A DNA stretch of 64,000 nt from contig CALROG020000009.1 in NCBI GenBank assembly GCA_943369755.1, forward strand, positions 1 through 64,000. The letters run 5' to 3'. Positions 1-7,642 of the stretch are shown one piece after another. The position numbers and the translations under genes were made by a program. The notes beneath the pieces are model-generated. The model saw only the letters and a program-made list of their open reading frames with translations, was not told the DNA's origin and did not search any database. Positions within the stretch are counted from its first letter, which is position 1. Each line of letters opens with the position of its first letter. The DNA is from CALROG01 sp943369755 (lineage in GTDB: Bacteria; Pseudomonadota; Gammaproteobacteria; Burkholderiales; Burkholderiaceae_C).

Positions 1-57
1 CCCCCCCCGCTGCGGGTGGCGGGCGTTCTGGCAGTTGCAGGCCAGCGGCGTCTTGCA

Positions 58-163
58 GGATGGGGCGGGTGGGGCGTATTGCGCAGCGAAGTAAAGGAGG
101 AGGATTGGGCGCAGCTCAATCCGGGGGACATGAGCGGAACAATGCGCCCCACCCGCCCCATCC
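58..163. repeat. Large nested inverted repeat at the left edge
   Basis: Bases 58-76 are the exact reverse complement of 145-163 (19 bp, rich in GGGGCGGG). With one G-U pair the stem extends to 58-81 against 140-163, about 24 bp. A second stem sits in the loop, GGATTG near 112 pairing with CAATCC near 122. The region follows the end of hpaE on the minus strand. No T-run follows on either strand, so it is not a standard intrinsic terminator. Its function is unknown. The rest of bases 1-191 shows no gene I can support. Confidence 0.6.
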
Positions 164-191
164 CGAAGTAACCCATGCATGCACGGCGCAT

Positions 192-1658
192 TCAAGCCCC
201 CCAGTGCGGAATATGGTGCGACCCGAGAGAAACAGCCACGTTCTTCGGCTCACAGAACACCTCGTAGCTCCAGGTGCCGCCCTCGCGCCCTGTGCCCGAT
301 GCCTTGGTGCCGCCAAACGGCTGGCGCAGGTCGCGCACGTTCTGGCTGTTCACAAAGCACATGCCAGCCTCCACTGCCGCCGCCACGCGATGGGCGCGGC
401 CGATGTTCTCGGTCCAGACATAGCTGCTCAGTCCGTAGGCAATGTCGTTGGCTTTGGCAATTGCGTCGGCCTCGTCCTTGAACGGAATCAGGCAGGCCAC
501 CGGGCCAAAGATCTCTTCTTGCGCAATCCGCATGCGGTTGTCCACGTCGGCAAACACCGTGGGCAGCACATAGTTGCCTTTTCTGACGCGCTGCGCCAGC
601 TCAGGCTGGCCCAGGCCGCCGCACAGCAGGGTGGCGCCTTCTTTCGGGCCCAGTTCGATGTAGCTACGCACCTTGGCCAGGTGGGCCTGGCTGATCATCG
701 GGCCGACGATGGTCTTTTCATCCAGCGGGTCGCCCACCGTGATGCGTGTGGCGCGCTCGGCAAACCTGGCGCAGAAGTCGGCATAGATGCTTTGCTGCAC
801 CAAAATGCGGCTGCCGGCGGTGCAGCGTTCGCCGTTGTTGCTGAAGATCATGAACACTGCGGCGTCCAGCGCGCGTGCCAGGTCGGCGTCTTCAAAAACC
901 ACAAACGGGCTCTTGCCGCCCAGCTCCATGCTGAACTTCTTCAAGCCCGCCTGTTGCACGATGCGGTTACCGGTGGCCGTTGAGCCGGTGAAGGAAATCG
1001 CCCGCACGTCCGGGTGCTTGACCAGTGGCTCGCCCGCGTCTTTGCCGTAGCCATGCACGATGTTCAGCACGCCCGGCGGAATGCCCGCCTCCAGCGCCAA
1101 CTCGCCCAGGCGCGCGGCGGTTAGCGGGCTCAGCTCGCTCATCTTCAGCACGGCGGTGTTGCCAAAGGCCAGGCACGGCGCAACCTTCCAGGTGGCGGTC
1201 ATGAAGGGCACGTTCCACGGGCTGATCAGCGCGCACACCCCCACCGGGTGAAACAGGGTGTAGTTCAGGTGCGTCTCGGTCGGGTAGGTGTGGCCATCGA
1301 CCCGGGTGCACATCTCGGCAAAGTAATAAAAGTTGTCGGCGGCGCGCGGAATCAGCTGCTTGCCCGTCTGGGCAATCACCTGGCCGCAGTCGTTGGTTTC
1401 GGTCAGCGCGATCTCGGGCACATGGGCGGCAATCAGGTCGCCCAGTTTGCGGATCAGCTTGGCGCGCTGCGGCGCGGCCATGCCGGCCCATTTTGGAAAG
1501 GCGTCTTTTGCGGCCGCCACGGCGGCATGCACTTCAGCCTCGCCGCCTGCGGCGACTTCGGCCAAAACCTCTTGCGTCGCCGGGTTGAGGCTTTCGAAAT
1601 AGTTGGCGCTGGTAACGGCCTTGCCGTTGATGAGGTGGTTGAGTTGTTGCATGGTCAT
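192..1658 (-). CDS. hpaE: 5-carboxymethyl-2-hydroxymuconate semialdehyde dehydrogenase
   Basis: This 488-residue protein is an NAD-dependent aldehyde dehydrogenase. It would oxidise the ring-cleavage product of homoprotocatechuate (5-carboxymethyl-2-hydroxymuconic semialdehyde) in the cytoplasm. It shows the superfamily hallmarks in order: SPWNVPFM with the substrate-channel Asn, FTGSTATG (cofactor loop), MELGGKSP with the general-base Glu, and the catalytic Cys in NNGERCTAGSR. Length is normal for HpaE. The ATG overlaps the hpaG2 stop by 4 bp, so translation is probably coupled. Its position behind hpaR-G1-G2 separates HpaE from other aldehyde dehydrogenases of similar sequence. The remaining pathway genes (hpaD, F, H, I) would lie beyond the left edge. 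Confidence 0.93.
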   Translation of the reverse strand: MTMQQLNHLINGKAVTSANYFESLNPATQEVLAEVAAGGEAEVHAAVAAAKDAFPKWAGMAAPQRAKLIRKLGDLIAAHVPEIALTETNDCGQVIAQTGKQLIPRAADNFYYFAEMCTRVDGHTYPTETHLNYTLFHPVGVCALISPWNVPFMTATWKVAPCLAFGNTAVLKMSELSPLTAARLGELALEAGIPPGVLNIVHGYGKDAGEPLVKHPDVRAISFTGSTATGNRIVQQAGLKKFSMELGGKSPFVVFEDADLARALDAAVFMIFSNNGERCTAGSRILVQQSIYADFCARFAERATRITVGDPLDEKTIVGPMISQAHLAKVRSYIELGPKEGATLLCGGLGQPELAQRVRKGNYVLPTVFADVDNRMRIAQEEIFGPVACLIPFKDEADAIAKANDIAYGLSSYVWTENIGRAHRVAAAVEAGMCFVNSQNVRDLRQPFGGTKASGTGREGGTWSYEVFCEPKNVAVSLGSHHIPHWGA

Positions 1659-2401
1659 TCAATCGTGTTGATCAGCTCGCCCACGCCTTCAATCGAGGTC
1701 ACCACCACGTCGCCCGGCTGGCAGTCGACCACGCCGTCGGGTGTGCCGGTGAGGATCAGGTCGCCGGGCTGCAGCGTCATGAAGCTGCTGAAGTACTCAA
1801 TGAGAAAGGGCACATCAAAAATCATGTCTTTGGTGTTGCCGCTTTGGGTGAGCTTGCCGTTCACCGTGGTTTGCAGTGGCAGCGCCATTGGGTTGGCAAG
1901 GTCTTTGGCATCCACCAGCCACGGGCCCAGCGGGGTGCAGGTGTCGCGGTTCTTGACCCGCAGGTTGGGGCGGTACCAGTTCTCCAGATAGTCGCGGATG
2001 GCGTAGTCGTTGGCCACGCTGTAGCCGGCAATGAAGTCGTGCGCGTCGTCGCGTTTCACGCGGCGTGCGGTCTTGCCCATCACCACGGTCAGCTCGCATT
2101 CGTAGTGCATGAACTTCACATCCCTGGGCCGACGGGTCTTCTGGCGGTGGCCGATGAGCGTGCCTTCGCCCTTGATGAACACCAGCGGCTCGTCGGGGGC
2201 CTTGAACTCAAGCTCTTTTGCGTGGTCCGCGTAGTTCAGGCCCAGCGCAAGAATGGTGCGGGGGCGGGGTGTGGGCTGTAGCGGCACCAGCCAGCTCACG
2301 CCGTCTTGTGGCACCAGCGCGCCGTTGTCCAGCAAGAGCTGGCCGTCGCGCTCGGTGGCGTTGTAAAGAGTGCCTTGGTGGATGACGCGTGCGTGCTTCA
2401 T
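1655..2401 (-). CDS. hpaG2: Homoprotocatechuate pathway decarboxylase/isomerase, C-terminal-type subunit
   Basis: This 248-residue protein belongs to the fumarylacetoacetate hydrolase (FAH) family. In the pathway this activity decarboxylates 5-oxopent-3-ene-1,2,5-tricarboxylate and isomerises the resulting hydroxyheptadiene dioate. Family signatures are LGLNYADHAKE, the metal-site region KGEGTLIGH and YECELTVVMGK, and the C-terminal LILTGTPDGVV. In enterobacteria HpaG is one fused protein, while here the two FAH halves are separate adjacent genes (G1 and G2). The ATG overlaps the end of hpaG1 by 4 bp and its own stop overlaps hpaE. Confidence 0.88.
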   Translation of the reverse strand: MKHARVIHQGTLYNATERDGQLLLDNGALVPQDGVSWLVPLQPTPRPRTILALGLNYADHAKELEFKAPDEPLVFIKGEGTLIGHRQKTRRPRDVKFMHYECELTVVMGKTARRVKRDDAHDFIAGYSVANDYAIRDYLENWYRPNLRVKNRDTCTPLGPWLVDAKDLANPMALPLQTTVNGKLTQSGNTKDMIFDVPFLIEYFSSFMTLQPGDLILTGTPDGVVDCQPGDVVVTSIEGVGELINTIE

Positions 2402-3012
2402 GCTGCTTCAGTTACCAAGGTGTTGGTCAGGGTGCCAAATCCGGGCGCGCTGATGTCAATTCGGTCGCCGGCCATCGCCAGTGGGCGGCCGTGGTCGCAG
2501 CCCAGCATCAGCACGTCGCCCGGGTGCAGTGTCATGAACTCGCCCACATCGGCCAGCAACTGCGCTGCAGGCAGTATCAGTTGGGCGAAGTCAAGGGTCT
2601 GCTTCAGCGTGCCGTTGATGCGCACATCTACCGTAAAGCGGGCTGGGTCGCCGCCCGGCACCAGTTGCGCGCCAATGCCCAGAAAGCCGTCCAGGCACTT
2701 GAACTTGACCGGCGGGCGAAAGAAGCTGGCATGCGGCAGGCTCAGGTCGTTCATCAGCACGTACCCTGCCACCTGCCCGCTTGTTCCCATCACCATGGCA
2801 ATGGTCGCACCTACCTCTACCAGCGGCACATGGGCGGGCACTGGAATGGGTGCGCCATGCGCGCTCCAGGTGTTGGCGGGCTTGACGTACAGTACCGGCG
2901 CTTTGGGCTGTGCTTTATAGGGCGGCTGGTCCATCTGCGTGCGCAGGGCGTCCCATTCGGCGCGAAAGTTGAGCAAGGTGCCATACACCGTGCCGCTGGG
3001 TGTGTAGCTCAC
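2398..3012 (-). CDS. hpaG1: Homoprotocatechuate pathway decarboxylase/isomerase, N-terminal-type subunit
   Basis: This short FAH-family protein (204 residues) starts at GTG, overlapping the hpaR stop by 4 bp. The C-terminal half has FAH features such as FTVDVRINGTLKQ and LHPGDVLMLGCDHG. The N-terminal part (residues 1-60, YGTLLNFRAEWDAL and LYVKPANTW) resembles the first half of fused HpaG. It probably works with HpaG2. The role rests on family membership and on the strict hpaR-G1-G2-E order. Confidence 0.85.
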   Translation of the reverse strand: MSYTPSGTVYGTLLNFRAEWDALRTQMDQPPYKAQPKAPVLYVKPANTWSAHGAPIPVPAHVPLVEVGATIAMVMGTSGQVAGYVLMNDLSLPHASFFRPPVKFKCLDGFLGIGAQLVPGGDPARFTVDVRINGTLKQTLDFAQLILPAAQLLADVGEFMTLHPGDVLMLGCDHGRPLAMAGDRIDISAPGFGTLTNTLVTEAA

Positions 3013-3443
3013 GCGGGCTGCTCCAGTTCAATCAGTTGGTCCAGTAGCGCGTACAGCGCGGCCAGCTTTTGCTTGCCCATGGACTGCTCCATCCAGGCGT
3101 AGTGCGCCTCAATGGTGAGCGAGAGTTTTTCGACCAGTTTGCGGCCCTTGGCCGTGGCCTGCACCACGCTGCGGCGCTGGTCGGCGGGGTCGCGCTCGCG
3201 GCAGATCAGGCCGTCGCGCTCCATGCGCGTGAGCACACCGGTGAGGCTGGGCCCCAGGATGTACGCCTCGCGCGCCACCCGCCCGGTTTCCACGGTGCCG
3301 TGTTCACCCAGTACCCGCAGCACACGCCATTGCTGGTCGCTCAGGCCATGCTCGCGCAGGCCCGGGCGGGTGTGCGCCATGACCGATTCGCGCGCTTGCA
3401 GCAGCAGGCGCGGGAGGTTGCGGTGGACGAAGGTGGCGTTCAT
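3009..3443 (-). CDS. hpaR: MarR-family repressor of the homoprotocatechuate operon
   Basis: This is a 144-residue winged-helix MarR regulator. Core motifs are SDQQWRVLRVLGEHG (recognition region), ILGPSLTGVLTRMERDGLI and the wing DPADQRRSVVQATAKG. I chose the ATG at 3443 because the conserved MNATFVHRNLPRLLLQARES start of HpaR proteins begins there; the frame stays open upstream. It is the first gene of the minus-strand operon and overlaps hpaG1. It diverges from radA, and the gap holds two clear dyads that are good operator candidates. HpaR proteins generally repress the catabolic operon and respond to the aromatic substrate. Confidence 0.9.
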   Translation of the reverse strand: MNATFVHRNLPRLLLQARESVMAHTRPGLREHGLSDQQWRVLRVLGEHGTVETGRVAREAYILGPSLTGVLTRMERDGLICRERDPADQRRSVVQATAKGRKLVEKLSLTIEAHYAWMEQSMGKQKLAALYALLDQLIELEQPA

Positions 3444-3457
3444 GTTTTCTGAATTAA

Positions 3458-3493
3458 TTAACATGTTAAATGATTTGGCAAATTTCGCCAAAT
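3458..3493. promoter_or_regulatory. Two dyad symmetries in the hpaR/radA divergent region
   Basis: Bases 3458-3469 form a perfect 12-bp palindrome, TTAACATGTTAA, just upstream of the hpaR start. Bases 3473-3493 form a second dyad, ATTTGGC with a 7-bp spacer then GCCAAAT. Both are AT-rich inside GC-rich DNA. Size and placement suit a MarR-type operator overlapping the hpa promoter. Binding by HpaR is inference. Confidence 0.55.
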
Positions 3494-3564
3494 TGAATGA
3501 AAAGCACCCGGTGACTCTGGCCATTCGATAGAAGGGCTGTAATAAAACCCAGTACAGTAGCCCA

Positions 3565-4941
3565 ATGGCAAAAGACAAAACCAGCTTCACCTGCACCGAA
3601 TGCGGCGGCTCCAGCCCGCGCTGGCTGGGCAAGTGCCCGCAGTGCGAGGCCTGGAACACACTGGTGGAAACCGTGGCGGAAAGCAATGCGCCGGCGCGCA
3701 ACCGCTTTGCCGCACTGGCCCCCACTGCTGCCATTGCCACGCTGGGCGAGATTGAGGCCAGCGAGATGGAGCGCACCCCCACCGGCATTGCCGAGCTGGA
3801 CCGGGTGCTGGGCGGCGGCCTGGTGGAAGGCGGCGTGGTGCTGATTGGGGGCGACCCGGGCATTGGCAAGTCCACCTTGCTGTTGCAGGCGCTGGACGGC
3901 CTGCAGCGGGCGCAGGTGAGCAGTCTTTATGTGACCGGTGAGGAGAGCGGCGCGCAGGTGGCCCTGCGTTCGCGCCGCCTGGGGCTGGACAACTCGCAGG
4001 TCAAGGTGCTGGCCGAGATTCAGCTTGAAAAAATCCTGGCCACCCTGCATGCCGAACGGCCCGCCGTGGCGGTGATCGACTCGATCCAGACCATTTACTC
4101 AGACCAGCTCACCAGCGCGCCGGGCTCGGTGGCGCAGGTGCGCGAGTGCTCCGCCCACCTGACGCGCGCCGCCAAGTCCAGCGGCACCTGCATCGTGCTG
4201 GTGGGTCATGTGACCAAAGAGGGCGCGCTGGCCGGGCCGCGCGTGCTGGAGCACATGGTGGACACGGTGCTGTACTTTGAGGGCGACACCCACAGCAGCT
4301 TCCGGTTGGTGCGGGCCATCAAGAACCGCTTTGGCGCGGTGAACGAGATCGGCGTGTTCGCCATGACCGAGCGCGGCCTGAAGGGCGTGACCAACCCCAG
4401 CGCCATCTTCCTGAGCCAGCACCCCCAGCCCGTGCCGGGCAGCTGTGTGCTGGTCACCCTGGAGGGCACCCGGCCTATGCTGGTGGAAATCCAGGCGCTG
4501 GTGGACAGTGGCGGCCCTTCTCCAAGACGCCTGAGCGTGGGCCTGGACCGCGACCGCCTGGCCATGCTGCTGGCCGTGTTGCACCGCCATGCCGGCGTGG
4601 CCTGCATGGACCAGGACGTGTTTGTCAACGCCGTGGGCGGCGTGCGCATCAGCGAGCCTGCGGCCGATTTGGCGGTGATGCTGGCCATCACCTCCAGCCT
4701 GCGCGCAAAGCCCCTGCCCAAGGGCTTCATCGCGTTTGGCGAGGTCGGCCTGGCCGGTGAGGTGCGGCCCGCGCCGCGCGGGCAAGAGCGCCTGAAAGAG
4801 GCCGCCAAGCTCGGCTTCAGCGTGGCCGTGGTGCCTAAGGCCAATGCGCCCAAAAAAGGCAGCAAAGACATAGAGGGCCTGACGATTCACGCGGTGGAGC
4901 GGATTGAAGAGGCGTTGGAGGTGGTGCGTGGTTTGGGCTAA
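3565..4941 (+). CDS. radA: DNA repair protein RadA
   Basis: RadA (458 residues) is a RecA-like ATPase that helps branch migration and processing of recombination intermediates. In order: an N-terminal C4 zinc finger (Cys10, 13, 24, 27 in CTECGGSSPRWLGKCPQC), Walker A GDPGIGKST (about 96-104), the RadA-specific KNRFG motif (about 255) and a C-terminal Lon-like domain (GGVRISEPAADLAVMLA). Length is typical. The gene diverges from hpaR and is followed 20 bp later by a small membrane protein gene. Confidence 0.97.
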   Translation: MAKDKTSFTCTECGGSSPRWLGKCPQCEAWNTLVETVAESNAPARNRFAALAPTAAIATLGEIEASEMERTPTGIAELDRVLGGGLVEGGVVLIGGDPGIGKSTLLLQALDGLQRAQVSSLYVTGEESGAQVALRSRRLGLDNSQVKVLAEIQLEKILATLHAERPAVAVIDSIQTIYSDQLTSAPGSVAQVRECSAHLTRAAKSSGTCIVLVGHVTKEGALAGPRVLEHMVDTVLYFEGDTHSSFRLVRAIKNRFGAVNEIGVFAMTERGLKGVTNPSAIFLSQHPQPVPGSCVLVTLEGTRPMLVEIQALVDSGGPSPRRLSVGLDRDRLAMLLAVLHRHAGVACMDQDVFVNAVGGVRISEPAADLAVMLAITSSLRAKPLPKGFIAFGEVGLAGEVRPAPRGQERLKEAAKLGFSVAVVPKANAPKKGSKDIEGLTIHAVERIEEALEVVRGLG

Positions 4942-4961
4942 GGCCGTAGGACAATTGCGCC

Positions 4962-5387
4962 ATGAATTTCCAGAAAATTATTGTTCCCGTTGCCGGCGCG
5001 CTGCTGGTGGCGGCCGCCTTCCGCGCCTATGGCTGGGCCGGTGTCGCCCTGGTGGGTGGCGGCATCATGATGTGGGTGCTGCTGCACTACACGCGTCTGG
5101 TCAATGTGCTCAAGCATGCGGCCAACCGGCCGATTGGCTTTGTGGGCAGCGCGGTGATGCTCAATGCCAAGCTCAAACCAGGCGTTACCTTGCTGCATGT
5201 GGTGGCCATGACCAAGGCACTGGGCGAACTGCAGTCGCCCAAGGACGAGCAGCCCGAAATCTACCGCTGGACCGATGCGGGCCTGTCGCACGTGACCTGC
5301 AATTTCGTCAATGGCAAACTGGCCAGTTGGGTGCTGTACCGGCCACCGGCGCCAGACGACGCCCCGGTTGAAACACCCAGCCCGTAA
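4962..5387 (+). CDS. Conserved small membrane protein, function unknown
   Basis: This 141-residue protein has two hydrophobic stretches at the N-terminus (residues 5-24 and 27-45, around GVALVGGGIMMWVLL). A soluble part follows, with a conserved-looking stretch LNAKLKPGVTLLHVVAMTKALG and a Pro-rich end. It looks like an inner-membrane protein with a cytoplasmic or periplasmic tail. It lies between radA and ilvE in the same direction with short gaps and may be co-transcribed with radA. I do not recognise a catalytic motif. Confidence 0.75.
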   Translation: MNFQKIIVPVAGALLVAAAFRAYGWAGVALVGGGIMMWVLLHYTRLVNVLKHAANRPIGFVGSAVMLNAKLKPGVTLLHVVAMTKALGELQSPKDEQPEIYRWTDAGLSHVTCNFVNGKLASWVLYRPPAPDDAPVETPSP

Positions 5388-5424
5388 AATCGCAGGCTTT
5401 GCGAACCCTTTCCCAAGGACACCT

Positions 5425-6363
5425 ATGAGCCCCGTAGCCCCCTCGATGGCCGACCGTGACGGCAAGATCTGGATGGACGGCCAGCTGGTTGACTGGCGTG
5501 ACGCCAAGATCCATGTGCTGACCCACACGCTGCATTACGGCTGCGGCGCTTTTGAAGGCGTGCGCGCCTACAACGCGGTCAATGGCACCTCGATCTTCCG
5601 GCTGGAAGAGCACACCGAACGCCTGTTCAACAGCGCCAAGATCCTGCGCATGAAGATTCCGTTTACCAAAGAAGAAGTGAACGAGGCGCAAAAAACCGTG
5701 GTGCGCGAGAACAAGCTTGAGAGCTGCTACCTGCGCCCGCTGACCTGGATCGGCTCGCAGAAGCTGGGCGTCAGCCCCAAAGGCAACACCATCCACCTGA
5801 TGGTGGCGGCCTGGGCCTGGGGCGCGTATCTGGGGGAAGAGGGCCTGAAGCGCGGCATTCGCGTCAAGACCTCCAGCTACACCCGCCACCATGTCAACAT
5901 CACCATGACGCAGGCCAAGGCGGTGAGCAACTACACCAACTCGATCCTGGCCAACATGGAGGCGCTGGACGACGGCTATGACGAGGCCCTGCTGCTGGAC
6001 AGCTCGGGGTTTGTCTCTGAAGGCGCTGGGGAAAACATTTTCGTCATCAAGGGCGGCGTGATTTACACCCCCGACCTTTCGGCCGGCGCGCTCAACGGCA
6101 TTACCCGCAATACCGTGTTTCATATCGCCAAAGACCTGGGGCTGGAGATCGTGCAAAAGCGCATCACGCGCGACGAGGTCTACATCGCCGACGAAGCCTT
6201 CTTCACCGGCACGGCGGCCGAGGTCACGCCGATTCGCGAGCTCGACCGCATCGAGATTGGTGCCGGTTCACGCGGCCCCATCACCGAAAAGATCCAGAGC
6301 GGGTTCTTTGACATCGTCAACGGCCGCAACCCCAAGTACGCCCATTGGCTGACGAAAGTCTGA
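5425..6363 (+). CDS. ilvE: Branched-chain amino acid aminotransferase
   Basis: This 312-residue class IV PLP aminotransferase catalyses the last step of Leu, Ile and Val synthesis and the reverse reaction. Key features are THTLHYGCGAFEGVRAY, the PLP-lysine region QAKAVSNYTNS, EGAGENIFVIKGG and FFTGTAAEVTPI. I used the ATG at 5425 because AAGGA sits 5-9 bp upstream and the product then begins MSPVAPSMADRDGKIWMDG, as in the family. A zinc-finger gene starts 3 bp after the stop. Confidence 0.95.
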   Translation: MSPVAPSMADRDGKIWMDGQLVDWRDAKIHVLTHTLHYGCGAFEGVRAYNAVNGTSIFRLEEHTERLFNSAKILRMKIPFTKEEVNEAQKTVVRENKLESCYLRPLTWIGSQKLGVSPKGNTIHLMVAAWAWGAYLGEEGLKRGIRVKTSSYTRHHVNITMTQAKAVSNYTNSILANMEALDDGYDEALLLDSSGFVSEGAGENIFVIKGGVIYTPDLSAGALNGITRNTVFHIAKDLGLEIVQKRITRDEVYIADEAFFTGTAAEVTPIRELDRIEIGAGSRGPITEKIQSGFFDIVNGRNPKYAHWLTKV

Positions 6364-6365
6364 GC

Positions 6366-6572
6366 ATGAGCAAAGCAACTGTAGAGCTGCTGGCCAGCGA
6401 GCTGAACCCCCAGGGCGGCATTTTCTGCCCCGCCCCCAAGGCCGACATGCAGGTCTGGAACAGCCACCCCAAGGTGTACCTGGACGTGGCGCGCACCGGC
6501 GAAGCCAAGTGCCCGTACTGCGGCACGGTGTACAAGCTCAAGGCTGGCGAGCACGCGGGCACAGGCCACTGA
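6366..6572 (+). CDS. CHCC-type zinc-finger protein
   Basis: This 68-residue protein of the zf-CHCC family starts at ATG 6366, two bases after the ilvE stop. Zinc ligands are the Cys in GIFCPAP, the His in SHPKVYLDV and the CPYCGTVYKL pair. Homologues relate to the zinc-binding accessory subunit of mitochondrial complex I, and in betaproteobacteria the gene commonly follows ilvE. The molecular role is not established from sequence. It is probably translated from the ilvE mRNA. Confidence 0.9.
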   Translation: MSKATVELLASELNPQGGIFCPAPKADMQVWNSHPKVYLDVARTGEAKCPYCGTVYKLKAGEHAGTGH

Positions 6573-6573
6573 G

Positions 6574-7602
6574 GTGCCGCTTCCCGATCCAGCGGCCGCC
6601 GCGGCCGAAGGCCGCAACGGGGGGGACTCACTGGTCATTGCGCCCCAGTGGATCGGTGACGCGGTGATGACCGAGCCGCTGTTGCGCCGCCTGGCGGCGC
6701 GTGGCGAGCGGCTTACCGTGGGTGCCCTGCCCTGGGTGGCACCGGTGTACCGCGCCATGCCGCAGGTGGCCAGCGTGATTGAGTTCCCGTTCCAGCATGG
6801 GGGCCTGCAACTCAAGGCCCGGCGCGCCATTGCGCGCCAGATTGCGGGCCGTTTTGAAACCGCTTATGTGTTGCCCAACTCACTTAAAAGCGCGTTGCTG
6901 CCCTTGCTGGCGGGCATCCCCAAGCGGGTGGGCTACCTGGGCGAGGCGCGGGTGGGCCTGCTCACGCACCGCCTCAAAAACCCCGGCGCCAAGCCGCCGA
7001 TGGTGGCGTTTTATTCAGCACTTAGTGGTGAGCCCGGCATAGCCACCGACCGGCCGGCCTTGCAGCTACCCGAGGCCGACGTGGTCGAGGCGTTGAAGGC
7101 ACTGGGCTTGCAGCGCGGTGGCTACAGCGTGTTTGCGCCAGGTGCCGAATTCGGCCCGGCCAAGCGCTGGCCGAGCGCCCACTTTGCAGCGGTGGCGCGC
7201 GGGCTGGGCCTGCCGGTGCTGCTGCTGGGCTCGGGCAAAGAGGCGGCGCTGTGTGAAGAAATATGCGCCGCCGCGCCGGGGTGTTGCACCAACCTGGCTG
7301 GCAAAACCAGCTTGCTGCAGGCACTGGCAGTCATCAGCGCGGCCAGGCATGTGCTGAGCAACGACTCCGGCCTGATGCATGTGGCAGCCGCCTTTGGCGT
7401 GGCGCAAGTGGCGCTGTTCGGTTCGTCCAGCCCGTTGCACACGCCGCCGCTGAACGACCGCGCCACCGTGCTCTGGCTCAAGACCGACGCCGCCTACCAG
7501 CCGCCGCTGGACTGCGCGCCCTGCTTCCAGCGCCAATGTCCGCTGGGCCACACGCGCTGCCTGAACGACATTGCCCCGGCGCAGGTGCTACAGATTTTAT
7601 AG
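6574..7602 (+). CDS. waaF: Lipopolysaccharide heptosyltransferase II
   Basis: This 342-residue GT9-family glycosyltransferase adds the second heptose to the LPS inner core at the cytoplasmic face of the inner membrane. Signatures are APQWIGDAVMTEPLLRRL at the N-terminus, FAPGAEFGPAKRWP for the sugar-nucleotide site, and SNDSGLMHVAAAFG then ALFGSSSPLHTPP at the C-terminus. The start is GTG at 6574, one base after the preceding stop, and upstream ORF limits support it. The last codons (Leu-Gln-Ile-Leu-stop) lie inside repeat A copy 7587-7642. Confidence 0.92.
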   Translation: MPLPDPAAAAAEGRNGGDSLVIAPQWIGDAVMTEPLLRRLAARGERLTVGALPWVAPVYRAMPQVASVIEFPFQHGGLQLKARRAIARQIAGRFETAYVLPNSLKSALLPLLAGIPKRVGYLGEARVGLLTHRLKNPGAKPPMVAFYSALSGEPGIATDRPALQLPEADVVEALKALGLQRGGYSVFAPGAEFGPAKRWPSAHFAAVARGLGLPVLLLGSGKEAALCEEICAAAPGCCTNLAGKTSLLQALAVISAARHVLSNDSGLMHVAAAFGVAQVALFGSSSPLHTPPLNDRATVLWLKTDAAYQPPLDCAPCFQRQCPLGHTRCLNDIAPAQVLQIL

Positions 7603-7642
7603 TGGGTCAGGCAATCTGGGCGCGGGCTAGAGGCCTGTTTTG
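7587..7642 (+). repeat. Repeat A, copy 1 (waaF/nitronate monooxygenase 3' ends)
   Basis: Full-length copy of the dispersed repeat: GCTAC, T-rich block, ATAGTGGGTCAGGCA, GCGCGGGCTAGAGG, CTGTTTTG. It spans the last codons and stop of waaF on the plus strand and the last four codons and stop of the facing nitronate monooxygenase on the minus strand. Confidence 0.88.

Noticed and set aside
1..191. Open minus-strand frame starting directly after the hpaE stop (ATG at 191)
   Set aside because: It runs through the inverted repeat at 58-163, has no SD, and its translation does not resemble HpaD, HpaF or another pathway protein. It could be a small gene cut by the window edge, but I cannot support it.
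60..983. Plus-strand open frame of 307 codons opposite hpaE
   Set aside because: It is a mirror of the aldehyde dehydrogenase frame caused by high GC in third positions; no family resemblance.
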